Of a DNA stretch of 64,000 nucleotides, positions 42,227-51,888 are shown in pieces. Numbering within the stretch: the first letter of the stretch is position 1; the number at the start of each line of letters is the position of its first letter. The notes under the pieces were generated by a model that worked only from the letters and a program-made list of their open reading frames with translations, did no database searches and was not told where the DNA came from. The stretch is from Phycisphaerales bacterium UBA3190 (GTDB lineage Bacteria; Planctomycetota; Phycisphaerae; Phycisphaerales; UBA1924). The stretch spans positions 21,106 to 85,105 of the forward strand of contig DEXG01000030.1 in the NCBI GenBank assembly GCA_002364005.1. Reading direction: 5' to 3'. Position numbers and translations under genes: made by a program.

Positions 42227-42232
42227 ATTGTA
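42227..42232 (-). promoter_or_regulatory. -10 element of a probable leaderless thiolase mRNA
   Basis: TACAAT on the minus strand ends 7 nt before the thiolase ATG, placing the transcription start at about the A of ATG. Confidence 0.45.
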
Positions 42233-42298
42233 GGGGCGTGCGGTTTCACTGTCCCCCGGAGTGTGTGGGGATTCAGGTAGGCCAGCGGCGCTCGATGG

Positions 42299-44437
42299 TC
42301 ATGCCATGCTCGTGGCTTGTTCCCATTTGGTGCGCAGTTGCTGGTGGTTGCTCTTCATGGGCGAGAGCCGCCCGGTCGCGATGCAGAAGAACCACTGGGT
42401 CCACGCACGATGATCGTCGCCCGGGGGCCATGAATAGTCCGAACGCCCCGCCTTGTCATCCCAGCCGGTGTCCACGATCGAGAGTTCGGCCTGGGTGCGA
42501 TCGGGCGGCGGCAGGGTTGCCGCACCCGTGTGCAGTTGCTGGAAGTACGACGCCCAGTCGTGCTCAAGCCTGTGCGTGGCACCACTGCTCGCGTCATACT
42601 GCGGGTGCACCAGGATTGCCCGCTGATACGCGCAGAGACTGTCCAGTTCATCAAACGCCGGGTACCGTGCTCGCAGACCCTCGGCCAGCGATGCGAAGAA
42701 CCGATCTCGCTCCATGCTCACCATCGCAAACAACCAGCGGTGGGGCTCCACAAGCCAGCGCCCGTCATCGCGCCCTGGCATCGGCAGCAGCGCCAGCGAG
42801 GCCTCGTCCTCGATGAACCGCTGATAGCACGCAGTGAGTGAAGCACGCAGGGCCTTGCAGAGGTCATCCTGCTCAAAGAGTTCGTCAAGCAGCCAGTCAT
42901 AGAACGCCCTGTATTCGATGCCCCGCGTGGTTTGGAGGTAGCGGGCGATCGACTGGGTCACGCCGGGGTTGTGCAGCCCGCGAATGATCGCCGCGTCGAC
43001 GCTCATCTTCACCCAGTCATCGCGATCGAACGAGCTGGTCTCGACGATGATCTCGCCGCGGGCGTAGGTCATGGGGTCGATCGCGATGTTCTCCTGAACC
43101 CCGTGCCCGTCGTAGATATAGCGATCGATGGTTCTCAGTCCCCATGTGTCTCGGTACTCGGGCTGGGCCGCGGGGGCGTTGGGCAGCAGGTGGTAGTTGG
43201 TGATGACATACCCATCGTGGATACCCCAATGCATCAGGTCGGTGAAGGTCCGCCGCCAGAGCTCGGGCGTGTCGAGGGGAAGCCCCAGAATCAGCTGCAC
43301 GCTGATCGGGATCCCGTCGTCCTGCAGCGCCCGCACGACCTTGATCTGTTTCTCGACCGAGATGTTCTTGCGATCGGTCGCCTCAAGCACCCGCTCATCG
43401 CTGTGCTGGATCGATAGGGTGTGCGCCGTATCAAGCCCTGCCCGCACGACCTTGCGGGTGATCTCGACGGTTCGGTCGGGCACATTCTTCGCGTTGCTGT
43501 AGACGAAGTACTGCGGGTAGCCGTGCGTTTGCTTGGATTCGACGATGCGATCGGTCAGCTCAACATCGCTCTTGAACATCCCGAAGTTGCTGTCGACCGA
43601 GAAGAGCGAGACGACCTTGTTCTGTCCGAACCACTCGATCTCCTGATCGAGCCGATCCATGTCGAACCGACGCACTTTCGACATGGTGTTTGAGCCCCAG
43701 TCGCAGTACGAGCACTTGAACGGGCATCCCCGGCTCGTTTCCCACGCGACACACACACCGCCCTTGTGCTCAGCAAAGAACCGCTCGTAGTAGTCCCGCT
43801 GGGCAAGGTACGCGCTGGTGTCGTACCGGTCCGGGACCTCGGTCGGGCCCGTGAGTTCCCCGGCTGTACCGGGTAGGCACAGCCCGCCGATGTCGCGCAG
43901 CAAGCTGGGATTCGTCCGGAGCGTTTGCAGATCAGGATGGGCCAGCACGCGTTGGAGGATCTGGGTGAAGGGCACCTCGCCGTCCTTGACGACCACCGCA
44001 TCGATCGCGGGGTGCTTCTCGAAGAACACCGGGTCGCGGTACTCGGGGTGTGGCCCGCCCGCGACGATCAGGCAGCCTGGGTGCATCTCCCGCAGCAGCT
44101 CTGCAATCCGCAGTTGCAATCGCCAGTTCCAGGTGTAACAGCTGAGCCCGACCACATCGAGCGGCTGATCGCGGTACGGCTCAACCAGTTCGACCGGATC
44201 ACTCATCTCGTAGATCGGATCGTGCCAACGCACCATCTCGGCGTGCTGGGTGTGCTGCTCCCAGTAGGTCTTGAGCACGCCCCACATCACGGGGAGGTAC
44301 GGCAAGCCGTAGGTCATAAGCTGCGGCTCACAGATCAGCACGCTGATGGGCGACTTACGCTTGGGCTTGAGCACGCCGTCGAGCCCGAGCTGGTGCAGTG
44401 TCGACCGATCAGGGGTTGGCTTTGCTGATTCACTCAT
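42299..44437 (-). CDS. B12-binding radical SAM protein
   Basis: The 712-residue protein has an N-terminal cobalamin-binding-like Rossmann domain (about 25-190: LICEPQLMTYGLPYLPVMWG, VVGLSCYTW, LIVAGGPHPEYRDP) followed by a radical SAM barrel with CPFKCSYCDWGSN and QLILGLPLD. The last 250 residues are a helical C-terminal extension. Such proteins often methylate or rearrange unactivated carbons in antibiotic, lipid or glycan pathways. It is the last gene of a six-gene overlapping series that includes glycosyltransferase-like proteins, so a modification of a sugar or carrier lipid is plausible; the substrate is unknown. It overlaps the upstream gene by 8 nt. Confidence 0.75.
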   Translation of the reverse strand: MSESAKPTPDRSTLHQLGLDGVLKPKRKSPISVLICEPQLMTYGLPYLPVMWGVLKTYWEQHTQHAEMVRWHDPIYEMSDPVELVEPYRDQPLDVVGLSCYTWNWRLQLRIAELLREMHPGCLIVAGGPHPEYRDPVFFEKHPAIDAVVVKDGEVPFTQILQRVLAHPDLQTLRTNPSLLRDIGGLCLPGTAGELTGPTEVPDRYDTSAYLAQRDYYERFFAEHKGGVCVAWETSRGCPFKCSYCDWGSNTMSKVRRFDMDRLDQEIEWFGQNKVVSLFSVDSNFGMFKSDVELTDRIVESKQTHGYPQYFVYSNAKNVPDRTVEITRKVVRAGLDTAHTLSIQHSDERVLEATDRKNISVEKQIKVVRALQDDGIPISVQLILGLPLDTPELWRRTFTDLMHWGIHDGYVITNYHLLPNAPAAQPEYRDTWGLRTIDRYIYDGHGVQENIAIDPMTYARGEIIVETSSFDRDDWVKMSVDAAIIRGLHNPGVTQSIARYLQTTRGIEYRAFYDWLLDELFEQDDLCKALRASLTACYQRFIEDEASLALLPMPGRDDGRWLVEPHRWLFAMVSMERDRFFASLAEGLRARYPAFDELDSLCAYQRAILVHPQYDASSGATHRLEHDWASYFQQLHTGAATLPPPDRTQAELSIVDTGWDDKAGRSDYSWPPGDDHRAWTQWFFCIATGRLSPMKSNHQQLRTKWEQATSMA

Positions 44438-46718
44438 GGTGGGCATCCAGTATCGCACGCGCCGCTTGGGCCAGACGCACACCCTTGCTGTCCGATTCCC
44501 AAGGCCCCGTGAGCATCTCCAGCAGCACGGGCAAGGCGTCGTGGGGCGTCTCGGGCATTTGGATCGCACCGATATTGCGATCGTGGGGGTGTTCGCCCAT
44601 CAGTTGCAGCTTCTCGAAGGGCCATCCCCTGAACAGGCGCCCGGCACCCGAGTGCCGCCCGTCATCATCGTGCTCGCCGTTGTCGATGTGCTCCAGTTCG
44701 ATGTCGTGCAGCAGCACCCACGCGTTGGGCTTGAGGGCATAAAGCAGGGAGATGAGGTCCACAACGGGGGCGGGGTTGGCGTGCTCGCCGTCGATCATGA
44801 GCAGATCGATCTCGCCATGGCGGAAGACCGACGCGGCATCGGCGGCATCGGTATAAGAATAGGTATGCGCCCGGTCGATCAGGCCCGGGGCCATCTCGCC
44901 GATCGCCGCCGCCAGCGGACGCGTTGGATCGAAGTAGCAGCGTGTGGCGATGTCAAAGCTCAGCAGGATTGCATCATCCCCACAGAACCGATCGATCGCG
45001 TGGAGCATCATGGCGCTCGAGACACCCGAGGCCGTCCCGATCTCAACGGTGCGCTCTGGGCGGACTGCTTCGATGAAGTCCCAGACAAAGGCGCACTCGT
45101 GCAAACGGATGTAGTCGCGGCACCAGGCGGGCGGCTTGAAGAGCGTCTGCATTTCGGGCAGCCATGGGCGGGTCCGACCAAGCCCGAGCGCCGCCCGGTG
45201 GGGCTGCTCGGGTTCGATGTGAGGGAAAATCAGCGAGCGATCATGCACGCCGGCACGCTGGGACTCGGGCACGGCTTCGACGACATAGCGCCAGCGAGTC
45301 TGCATAAGTTCGCCCGCGTCCTCGTGCGTGTACACCCGTCCGATGGTGATGTTCGGCTGATCATCAAAGCGAACCGCCAGTCTCGATCGCATCACGCCCT
45401 CATACGAATCGGACGAGGGGAGGATGAGCACCCGCTCGTCGGCACTGGGCAGGAACGCATCGGTCGGGCAGACCGGGATGCCGAGCAACGCATCAACGCT
45501 TGGATCATCATCGAGGATCAGATCGATGCGGGGCGCGATGTCGCTGGCGCGGTGTTGAAGCAGCCAATGGGTGTGCTGCCCAGCGCCGTAGAGAACCACG
45601 CGATCGGCCTGCCCCGCAGCGAGGCGTTCGTCAACGCCGTCCCAGATCGTCATGCGGGTTGATTCGGGGCAGTAACTCACCCGTTGCCCGGGGCGGGGAC
45701 GGTCGACCCGAGAGCCCCGCACAATCGATTCGGCGATGAGTGCTCTGAGTTCGTGCGTTTCCGCGTCATTGCCGGTGAGCGATCCGACGATCGTGTCGAG
45801 CAGGTCGTGCCAGCACGGCGAGAAGTAGGTGTGTTCGCAGTGTGCCGATCGGCTCCACGCCTCGTACGCTCGCCCGTGCCTGACCGCGTCGTCGAACCGA
45901 TCCTGCATGATGGCCAACTGGAAGGCGTGCCCGTGGAAGACCTGGGCCGCGTCGGAGCCGATGATCTCGGTCCAGTACGCGATGATGGAATCCCAGGCCT
46001 GCTCGATGGTGCCCGGATCGACCGTCTCATCCCAGAGCGTGGGCAGCAGGGCCTCGATCGAGGATTCGCATGTGAACGAACAGGTCGGTGTCGGGTGCAG
46101 CGCCTCAAGCGGCCTGAGCACTTCACGAAGCTGCCACATGTGAATTGGGATCCACGGGGTCTGCAGATCAAAGAAGTCCTGCTGCACCAAGGTCGAGCCC
46201 GCACGCAGGTGCGTCCCGAACGCCCGCAGCACACTCAGGTGCACGCCCCAGGTCTTGGCGATATCGCAGAACAACAGCTCGATGGGTTCCTGCTCGGGGT
46301 ATAGCTCCTGCAACTGCTCGCCCCGGGCGGAATCGGGCACCCAGCCCTCGCGCACGACGACCTTGTCGCTCCAACGAGAGATGAAGCGATCGAACTTAGA
46401 CCGGAACCGCTCGCCTGGCTCGAGCCCGTACTGCCCAAGCCAGAGCGCGAAGCGCTCGTCATTCTTCATCGGGATCTCGAAGGCGTCGTAGCTAAGGATC
46501 GGCTGGTATGGTGAGCCGCTGCGATCGAGCCCGGTCAGCAGGGCCGCGCTTGAGCCGCCGAGGAAACAGCCGAGCTCGACCACACGCCCGCACCCGGTAC
46601 AGTCCTGGGCCAGCCGGGTCAGGTAGTCCAGCTCGCGCCGGACCAGCATGGTCGGGATCGCGTCCGTATCGACCACGGGCAGTGTGCCCGCACCGGTTTG
46701 CATTTCAGGTGTGGGCAT
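44430..46718 (-). CDS. Tri-domain protein: methyltransferase, Rossmann, methyltransferase
   Basis: The 762-residue protein appears to hold two class I SAM-methyltransferase-like domains around a central nucleotide-binding segment. The N-terminal domain (about 20-230) has VVELGCFLGGSSAALLTGL and LLFCDIAKTWGVH; the C-terminal domain (about 535-760) has VEIGTASGVSSAMMLHAID, IDLLMIDGEHANP and WVLLHDIE, like the TylF/Methyltransf_24 group. The middle (about 385-470) has VVLYGAGQHTHWLLQ and LILDDDPS, a PglD-like Rossmann segment. A very similar segment forms the C-terminal part of the neighbouring 46705-47553 product. It overlaps that gene by 14 nt. Function in glycan or surface-polymer synthesis is inferred from neighbours. 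Confidence 0.65.
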   Translation of the reverse strand: MPTPEMQTGAGTLPVVDTDAIPTMLVRRELDYLTRLAQDCTGCGRVVELGCFLGGSSAALLTGLDRSGSPYQPILSYDAFEIPMKNDERFALWLGQYGLEPGERFRSKFDRFISRWSDKVVVREGWVPDSARGEQLQELYPEQEPIELLFCDIAKTWGVHLSVLRAFGTHLRAGSTLVQQDFFDLQTPWIPIHMWQLREVLRPLEALHPTPTCSFTCESSIEALLPTLWDETVDPGTIEQAWDSIIAYWTEIIGSDAAQVFHGHAFQLAIMQDRFDDAVRHGRAYEAWSRSAHCEHTYFSPCWHDLLDTIVGSLTGNDAETHELRALIAESIVRGSRVDRPRPGQRVSYCPESTRMTIWDGVDERLAAGQADRVVLYGAGQHTHWLLQHRASDIAPRIDLILDDDPSVDALLGIPVCPTDAFLPSADERVLILPSSDSYEGVMRSRLAVRFDDQPNITIGRVYTHEDAGELMQTRWRYVVEAVPESQRAGVHDRSLIFPHIEPEQPHRAALGLGRTRPWLPEMQTLFKPPAWCRDYIRLHECAFVWDFIEAVRPERTVEIGTASGVSSAMMLHAIDRFCGDDAILLSFDIATRCYFDPTRPLAAAIGEMAPGLIDRAHTYSYTDAADAASVFRHGEIDLLMIDGEHANPAPVVDLISLLYALKPNAWVLLHDIELEHIDNGEHDDDGRHSGAGRLFRGWPFEKLQLMGEHPHDRNIGAIQMPETPHDALPVLLEMLTGPWESDSKGVRLAQAARAILDAHHE

Positions 46719-47553
46719 CGATCAGCTCCTTGTTGGACTCGTTCTGCCCGTAGATCCGGATGGTCGGGATGCCCTGTTCACGCAGCACGCTCGCCCGCTG
46801 CCAGAGCAGGTCTTCGATCGAGTTGGCGCTGAGCACCACCGCGTCGAGTTCCAGCCCAACCGCTTGCTGTGGCGAGACAATCGGGAATCCCCAGAGCGTC
46901 TCACCGATGCGGCGGGCGTCGTCATCAATGATGCAGCAGATCTCGACCGGGGGCTGCATGAACGCGTCACCCACCCCGCGTGTATGTGTGCCCGCGCCGT
47001 AGATCCCAACCCGGTAGTGCCCATCGATCGCGCACCGGGCGAGCGCTTTGCGCATGGACTCGCTCCAGTCCTCGCCGAGGTTTGCCAGACGAAGATCCGG
47101 GTCCCAGAGGTCCACGAGGTTGATGAGCAGGTCGAACGACTCCTCAGCAATCCCCGGCGAGCCCGGATCAAACCCCCAACTGGACCAGACCCGCTCGGGC
47201 TGGTCGCACTCGATCCGGTCGGCGAGCAGGCAGGCGAGCCGGGCGGCTGATTGCTGCTGGGCACAGTCGGAGTCGAGTTCGTCGGCGCTCCATTGGATCT
47301 CCGTGGGCGTCCCCTGGGCGCACCAGATGCTGCGGAACCAGAGCAGCGGGAGCAAGGCGGACGCGGGATGCCCGGCGATGCGAACGCTCCTGATGTGCTT
47401 GCCGCTGAGGGTGGCGTCGAGTTGTTCGAGTGTGCCCGCGATTGGCAAATGCATGTTCCCGAGCAAGGCGCACCAGGGGCTGTCGGTGCTCAGTGCGATC
47501 GTGCCTTCGATCGGGCCGACATCGGTTTGGCATGTGTAGCGGAGTTGGTTCAT
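46705..47553 (-). CDS. Protein with PglD-like Rossmann C-terminal domain
   Basis: The 282-residue protein has no recognised N-terminal half (about 1-165, with several Trp and Cys residues). The C-terminal part has VGIYGAGTHTRGVGDAF, IIDDDARRIGETLWGFPIVSP and AVVLSANSIEDLLW, a nucleotide-binding fold like that of sugar acyltransferase N-termini (PglD) and sugar methyltransferase C-termini, without the acyltransferase repeats. It resembles the central domain of the downstream gene. The ATG overlaps the preceding gene's stop (ATGA). Confidence 0.55.
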   Translation of the reverse strand: MNQLRYTCQTDVGPIEGTIALSTDSPWCALLGNMHLPIAGTLEQLDATLSGKHIRSVRIAGHPASALLPLLWFRSIWCAQGTPTEIQWSADELDSDCAQQQSAARLACLLADRIECDQPERVWSSWGFDPGSPGIAEESFDLLINLVDLWDPDLRLANLGEDWSESMRKALARCAIDGHYRVGIYGAGTHTRGVGDAFMQPPVEICCIIDDDARRIGETLWGFPIVSPQQAVGLELDAVVLSANSIEDLLWQRASVLREQGIPTIRIYGQNESNKELIDAHT

Positions 47554-48524
47554 GAAGCGGCTCCCAAGCCCGAGTGGGCGAGCTGGTGTTCGAGATCGGC
47601 CCATCGTTGCAAGCGAGCACCGGCGGCTTGATCCGAATCGCAGGCGCACATCGACCGGATCGTGCGCACAATCGCGTCACTCGGGTGATCGGCGAGGGCT
47701 TGGCTCCACGCATCGAAGGCCTGCGCTGCACGCGATGCCGGGTCGAGTTGTACCGCCTGGTCGATCGCGATCGTCAGGGATTCGGTGGTTCGTTGGTGTG
47801 TTGCGATCGCGGGATGCGGGATCGTACCTTGATCGGCGTGGGTGATGTTTGCGATCCCGTTCGATGATGCGAGGGTCGGGAGCATGGGGATCCCCGGCTG
47901 CAGCGTCAGCAAGATCTGGTCGTCACGATCCGGCTCGGTGGCGAGTTGATCACAGATCGCCCATGTGCCATCGTCTTCGAGCAGTGCGAGCGACCAGCCC
48001 AAGACTGGGGCGGTGCTTGCACGGTAGGCCCTGATGAGTTGCTCGCGGCTTGCCCCCTCCGATGCCCCGATGCCCAGCAGGGTCGGGGTGTGGAAGGCTG
48101 GCGGCGACCAGATGCCCTCGGCGATCGGCAGGCAGCGAAGATCGCTTGGCTCGGACGATGGGGCTTCGACGCGGGTTTGGATCACGCGGCACAGCGTGCT
48201 GGGGAAAGCCCGCAGCAGATCCGCACAGATCGGTGCATCGATACAGATCGCCAGTTGGCATCGGTTGCTCAGCTGCAACTCGTGTACCCGCTTGGCGCAT
48301 TGGGCGGCAAAGCCCATCGCGGGCAGGCCCTTGCGCACTGGAAGGCGATGGACACGCAGCAGGCCGGATTCAAGATGACCGGGGCGGGGGGCGGATGAGC
48401 GGGCACAGATGACATCGCACGCGATGCCCGCATCGCAGAGCAGTGATGCCAGCGCGTGGGTGTAGTAGCCAGCGCTGCTGCCGGTCTCACTGAATCGGGG
48501 GGTGATCAGGGCGACACTCAGCAC
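47550..48524 (-). CDS. Divergent glycosyltransferase-like protein
   Basis: The 324-residue protein begins SVALITPRFSETGSSAGYYTHALASLL, the N-terminal Rossmann start of GT-B (GT4) enzymes. The second half is unusual: I do not see the donor-binding E-x7-E motif of GT4. It may be a degenerate or non-catalytic partner, or a family I do not recognise. It overlaps the upstream GT4 gene by 7 nt and lies in the same overlapping series. Confidence 0.5.
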   Translation of the reverse strand: MLSVALITPRFSETGSSAGYYTHALASLLCDAGIACDVICARSSAPRPGHLESGLLRVHRLPVRKGLPAMGFAAQCAKRVHELQLSNRCQLAICIDAPICADLLRAFPSTLCRVIQTRVEAPSSEPSDLRCLPIAEGIWSPPAFHTPTLLGIGASEGASREQLIRAYRASTAPVLGWSLALLEDDGTWAICDQLATEPDRDDQILLTLQPGIPMLPTLASSNGIANITHADQGTIPHPAIATHQRTTESLTIAIDQAVQLDPASRAAQAFDAWSQALADHPSDAIVRTIRSMCACDSDQAAGARLQRWADLEHQLAHSGLGAAS

Positions 48525-49870
48525 GGCGTCACCTCGGTTCGTTCAACCCAGCGACGCACGCCCTCAGAAACAGTCGGCAGCCCAATCGCCGACTCCTGAA
48601 CGGTACAGGCAGACTCAATACGAGCCCAGGAAGCGAGCATGGCATTGGGTTCGGGCTGCTGCGGGCTTTGCTTGGCACGCTCGATGATCTTGGTGAAGTG
48701 CTCAAGCCGAAGAGCCGCGACCCGTTGGGGGTTGCACAGGTGCTCGATGCGGTCTCGTGCGATGCGTCCGCGCTCGACAAGTCGGTCCCTGGGTTCGTCG
48801 AGCATCTCGCCCAGCACCCGTGACAGGTCCTCCGGATCGCCCGCGATGAAGGAACGCCCCGCGTCGGTGTCGCCGACCATCTCGTTCATGCCGCCCTGAT
48901 CGCTCACGAGCACGGCCCGGGCGTTGGACATCGATTCGATGCAGGTGTTGGGGAAGTTTTCCCAGAGTGATGGAATGGTGCAGATCAGAGACCGCGCGAA
49001 CTCATCCCGCATGGCATCATGATTGAGGCGGCCCAGGAAATGAACGCGACCCTGTGCGTGGGGTTCGATCAGCGTTTGCAGGTACGCTCGCATCGAACCC
49101 CCGCCCGGTGCGCCGGAGGTATCAGCACCCGCAAGGAGGAGCTGCACGCTGGGGTTTTCGGCCGCGACCCGGTTGAAGCCAAGGATGAGCGACTCGACGC
49201 CCTTGCGTGGTTCGATGCGCCCGGCGTAGAACACGGTCGGGGGTATATCGCCAGACGCTGGCGGTGGCGCGGCGGGCAGCGGCCCCGTTGCATACGGGAT
49301 GACGCTGGGCATGCGAGCCAGTCGGTAATGCTCATGGGCCCATGACGCGATGAAACGCGACGGCGCCAGGATTTCGTCGGCCAGTCGCATCGCCATGCGT
49401 TCCGTTTCGAAGTAGACCCGTTGGGGGGTGTCGAGTACGGGTGATGAGAGCGAACGGAGCACGAAGAGTTGTTCGCTGGGGGTGTGCAGTTGGACGATGG
49501 TCGGGGGGCGCTGGCGATTGAACAGCAGCGGCATCAGGGCCGCGCCCTCGCACTCAGCGAACTCGACGGCATCGATCTGCCCCGTGCGGTATAAGGCACT
49601 GACGATTCGCCCCGCGTGGGTTGAGAACCGTACCGCCGCGTTGGTCCAGCCCCCCTTGCCTAGACCCATGGGGACACGGTGGACGCTGACGAGCCCGTCG
49701 ATTTCCACGCGTGGGCGAACCCGGTCGTATGCCTGGGTGATGACATGAACCCGTACGCCCGCTTGGGCCAGGGCGGGGACGATCCATCGGACATAGGTTC
49801 CGATGCCGCCGCCGAAGAATGGCGGGTACTCCCGGCTGACGATCGCGATGCGCAGGCGGGGCGTGCTCAT
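48518..49870 (-). CDS. GT4-family glycosyltransferase
   Basis: The 450-residue GT-B enzyme has the N-terminal IAIVSREYPPFFGGGIGTYVR motif and the C-terminal donor domain with FYAGRIEPRKGVESLI, VHFLGRLNHDAMRDEFA and IPSLWENFPNTCIESMSNARAVLVSDQGGMNE, where the Glu residues form the E-x7-E signature. It probably transfers a sugar from a nucleotide donor to a growing glycan in the cytoplasm. It overlaps the upstream CgeB-like gene by 4 nt. Confidence 0.88.
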   Translation of the reverse strand: MSTPRLRIAIVSREYPPFFGGGIGTYVRWIVPALAQAGVRVHVITQAYDRVRPRVEIDGLVSVHRVPMGLGKGGWTNAAVRFSTHAGRIVSALYRTGQIDAVEFAECEGAALMPLLFNRQRPPTIVQLHTPSEQLFVLRSLSSPVLDTPQRVYFETERMAMRLADEILAPSRFIASWAHEHYRLARMPSVIPYATGPLPAAPPPASGDIPPTVFYAGRIEPRKGVESLILGFNRVAAENPSVQLLLAGADTSGAPGGGSMRAYLQTLIEPHAQGRVHFLGRLNHDAMRDEFARSLICTIPSLWENFPNTCIESMSNARAVLVSDQGGMNEMVGDTDAGRSFIAGDPEDLSRVLGEMLDEPRDRLVERGRIARDRIEHLCNPQRVAALRLEHFTKIIERAKQSPQQPEPNAMLASWARIESACTVQESAIGLPTVSEGVRRWVERTEVTPC

Positions 49871-51825
49871 GTGGTGGCTCCCGCGAGTGCCGCTGGTTTC
49901 TCTGGGGTCAACCGATCGCAGAGCAGTTCAATCATGGACTCGGCAAAGCGATCCATGGAGACGATGTCGGTGACCCGGGTGCGTGTGCCGACAGATCGCG
50001 CGGCCCTCCATGCATCATCGCGCACCGCTCGCAGGATGCCGGTTTCAAGCTCGTCTTGGGTTGAGAAGGTGAGTGCATCGGGGTCATCGAGCAGTTGCAG
50101 CGGGCGTTGGTTCAGCACGGGGAGCGTGTCCGTTCTGAACTGCGGCTGGCTCTGTGCATCGATGGGTGCGTAGATGCCGTCGTCGAACTGCTCGTGATCC
50201 CAGCCGACGATCGGACGCGGGATGCGTGCGCGTTCTTCGATGATTGTGCGCAACTGCTGGTGATTGCCAATCGAAAAGCAGGGGCGGCGATCGTGTATCA
50301 GGCAGGCGTCGGGCTCGGGCTCTGATTCGAGGAAGGCCTGCATCTTGAACAGGTTCTCCCGATAGCACTCGTCCCAGCTGCGTCGGGCCAGCATCAGTCC
50401 ACCCGAGAGGACACACTCGCCGATCCGCTGGTGACCACAGCCCATCGATGAGGCGTGGAGTTGCACCCGGCTGCACTGGTAGGCGGCTCGCAAGGCCTCG
50501 CCGTGGGGGAGCTGGCCCTGGGCAAAGCGGGCGAGTGTCGGGTGCGTGTCCCAGCCGTTGCCATAGATCCGGAGCTGGAGATTGTTGGTCTCAGCGATTT
50601 CGACAGCCCATTCGAGCGTCTGGTGGCGCAGCAGTCGTTCGAGCATCGGGTGCAAATACTGTGTCCAGAGCATCTGCTGCAGTTGGGTATCGTCGGGCTT
50701 GCCAAAGCCCCCGGCCATGTCGCGCCGAAGCGATTTGAGCGCGGCGTTGACTGGCTTGGCTTCCCATTGCTGCACGATGTCATCGAGGCGAAGACGCATC
50801 GTGTCGAAGTGAGGGTGCATGTGCTGGGGGAACTGGGCCACAAAGGTGTCGTGATAGATGCTGGCCGGCTGCGACTGATGGCTGATGTAGGCGATGTCGC
50901 ACGCGTAGCGGTCGCGGAGTTCGTTGGCGACGGGGTCGGGATGGAACTTGCGTGTCGAGATCGGGACCGGGAACTGCAGGCGGTTGGGCTGCGGGTACGC
51001 CTGGACTCCATTCGCTTTGTGGTAGATGTGGCCAGCGATGAAGTCTGTCGGCTCGGGCTCTGCGGGCAGGTCGCTGAATAAGTGCGCCATCGCGTCCTGC
51101 ACCCAGCAGACATGCGGCATCCCTGCGGGGAAGTACTCCTCATGCATCACCCTGGGGTAGTTGACGACGATGCAGCAGTCGGGCTCGAACTCCTGCTGAG
51201 CGTGCAGGCAGAGCAGGGGCGTGAGCTTGCTCTGGGCATCGGGCTCGCGCAGGAGCAGGGTTTCGTGTCCCTGTTGCTCGAGTGTGGCCGCGAGATCTTC
51301 GCACGCGTGCTGGATGTATGTGGAATACCGGGTTGTGACGATCAGGATTCTCGCGGGCTCGCCAGAATGGATGCTATCGAACCGGCATGACCAGCCATCG
51401 AGGCCAAGCGATTGAACACGCTGCTCGATGGCCACACGGCAGGACTTCACCTGTTCTGCTTGTTCAGTGACGAGGCGTTCGATCTGTGTTGCGATCGCTC
51501 GTGCCCGGGTCGTGTGGTGATGTCCGCTGACTTCGATGGTGCGTGGGATCGACACCTCATGGAGCCGGTTGCAGATTGACAGGACAAAGTCCTGCTCGGC
51601 GGTTGAGCCGAAGAAACATCTGAATCGTGGGCTGTCGCCGAGTTCACTGAGCAGTGCTTCGCCCCTCGTGCGATCGGGCTCGATGAGGTAGATCGGGGTG
51701 CTGTAGCCGTTGGGCTGCTGGGGGTATTCGGCAAGCAGGGTGTCGATGAGCTGTGGGCGGTCGAGCCCAACGACGATGACGCCGGGTGATGAGGCGTTCG
51801 GGTTGGGTGCCTGCGTGGCGCTCAT
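49867..51825 (-). CDS. CgeB-like glycosyltransferase
   Basis: The 652-residue protein has a helical N-terminal part (about 1-150), then a GT-B fold of the CgeB/DUF3880 type: ILIVTTRYSTYIQHACEDLAATLE, INYP-like CCIVVNYPRVM, HVCWVQDAMAHLFSD and, near the C-terminus, RIYGNGWDTHPTLARFAQGQ followed by HASSMGCGHQRIGECVLSGGLMLAR, the typical CgeB donor-site region. Relatives decorate spores, flagellins or surface glycans. The ATG at 51825 is chosen because the longer frame runs into the divergent promoter. It is first in the six-gene minus series. Confidence 0.7.
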   Translation of the reverse strand: MSATQAPNPNASSPGVIVVGLDRPQLIDTLLAEYPQQPNGYSTPIYLIEPDRTRGEALLSELGDSPRFRCFFGSTAEQDFVLSICNRLHEVSIPRTIEVSGHHHTTRARAIATQIERLVTEQAEQVKSCRVAIEQRVQSLGLDGWSCRFDSIHSGEPARILIVTTRYSTYIQHACEDLAATLEQQGHETLLLREPDAQSKLTPLLCLHAQQEFEPDCCIVVNYPRVMHEEYFPAGMPHVCWVQDAMAHLFSDLPAEPEPTDFIAGHIYHKANGVQAYPQPNRLQFPVPISTRKFHPDPVANELRDRYACDIAYISHQSQPASIYHDTFVAQFPQHMHPHFDTMRLRLDDIVQQWEAKPVNAALKSLRRDMAGGFGKPDDTQLQQMLWTQYLHPMLERLLRHQTLEWAVEIAETNNLQLRIYGNGWDTHPTLARFAQGQLPHGEALRAAYQCSRVQLHASSMGCGHQRIGECVLSGGLMLARRSWDECYRENLFKMQAFLESEPEPDACLIHDRRPCFSIGNHQQLRTIIEERARIPRPIVGWDHEQFDDGIYAPIDAQSQPQFRTDTLPVLNQRPLQLLDDPDALTFSTQDELETGILRAVRDDAWRAARSVGTRTRVTDIVSMDRFAESMIELLCDRLTPEKPAALAGATT

Positions 51826-51875
51826 GTCTGCCGATATCGTCCTGATTCTGGGCAATTCACCAATGTTCGATACAG

Positions 51876-51881
51876 TATAAT
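51876..51881 (+). promoter_or_regulatory. TATAAT element of a probable leaderless GT2 mRNA
   Basis: A perfect TATAAT ends 7 nt before the ATG at 51889. No Shine-Dalgarno sequence separates them. No good -35 box is apparent. Confidence 0.5.
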
Positions 51882-51888
51882 GCAAGCG

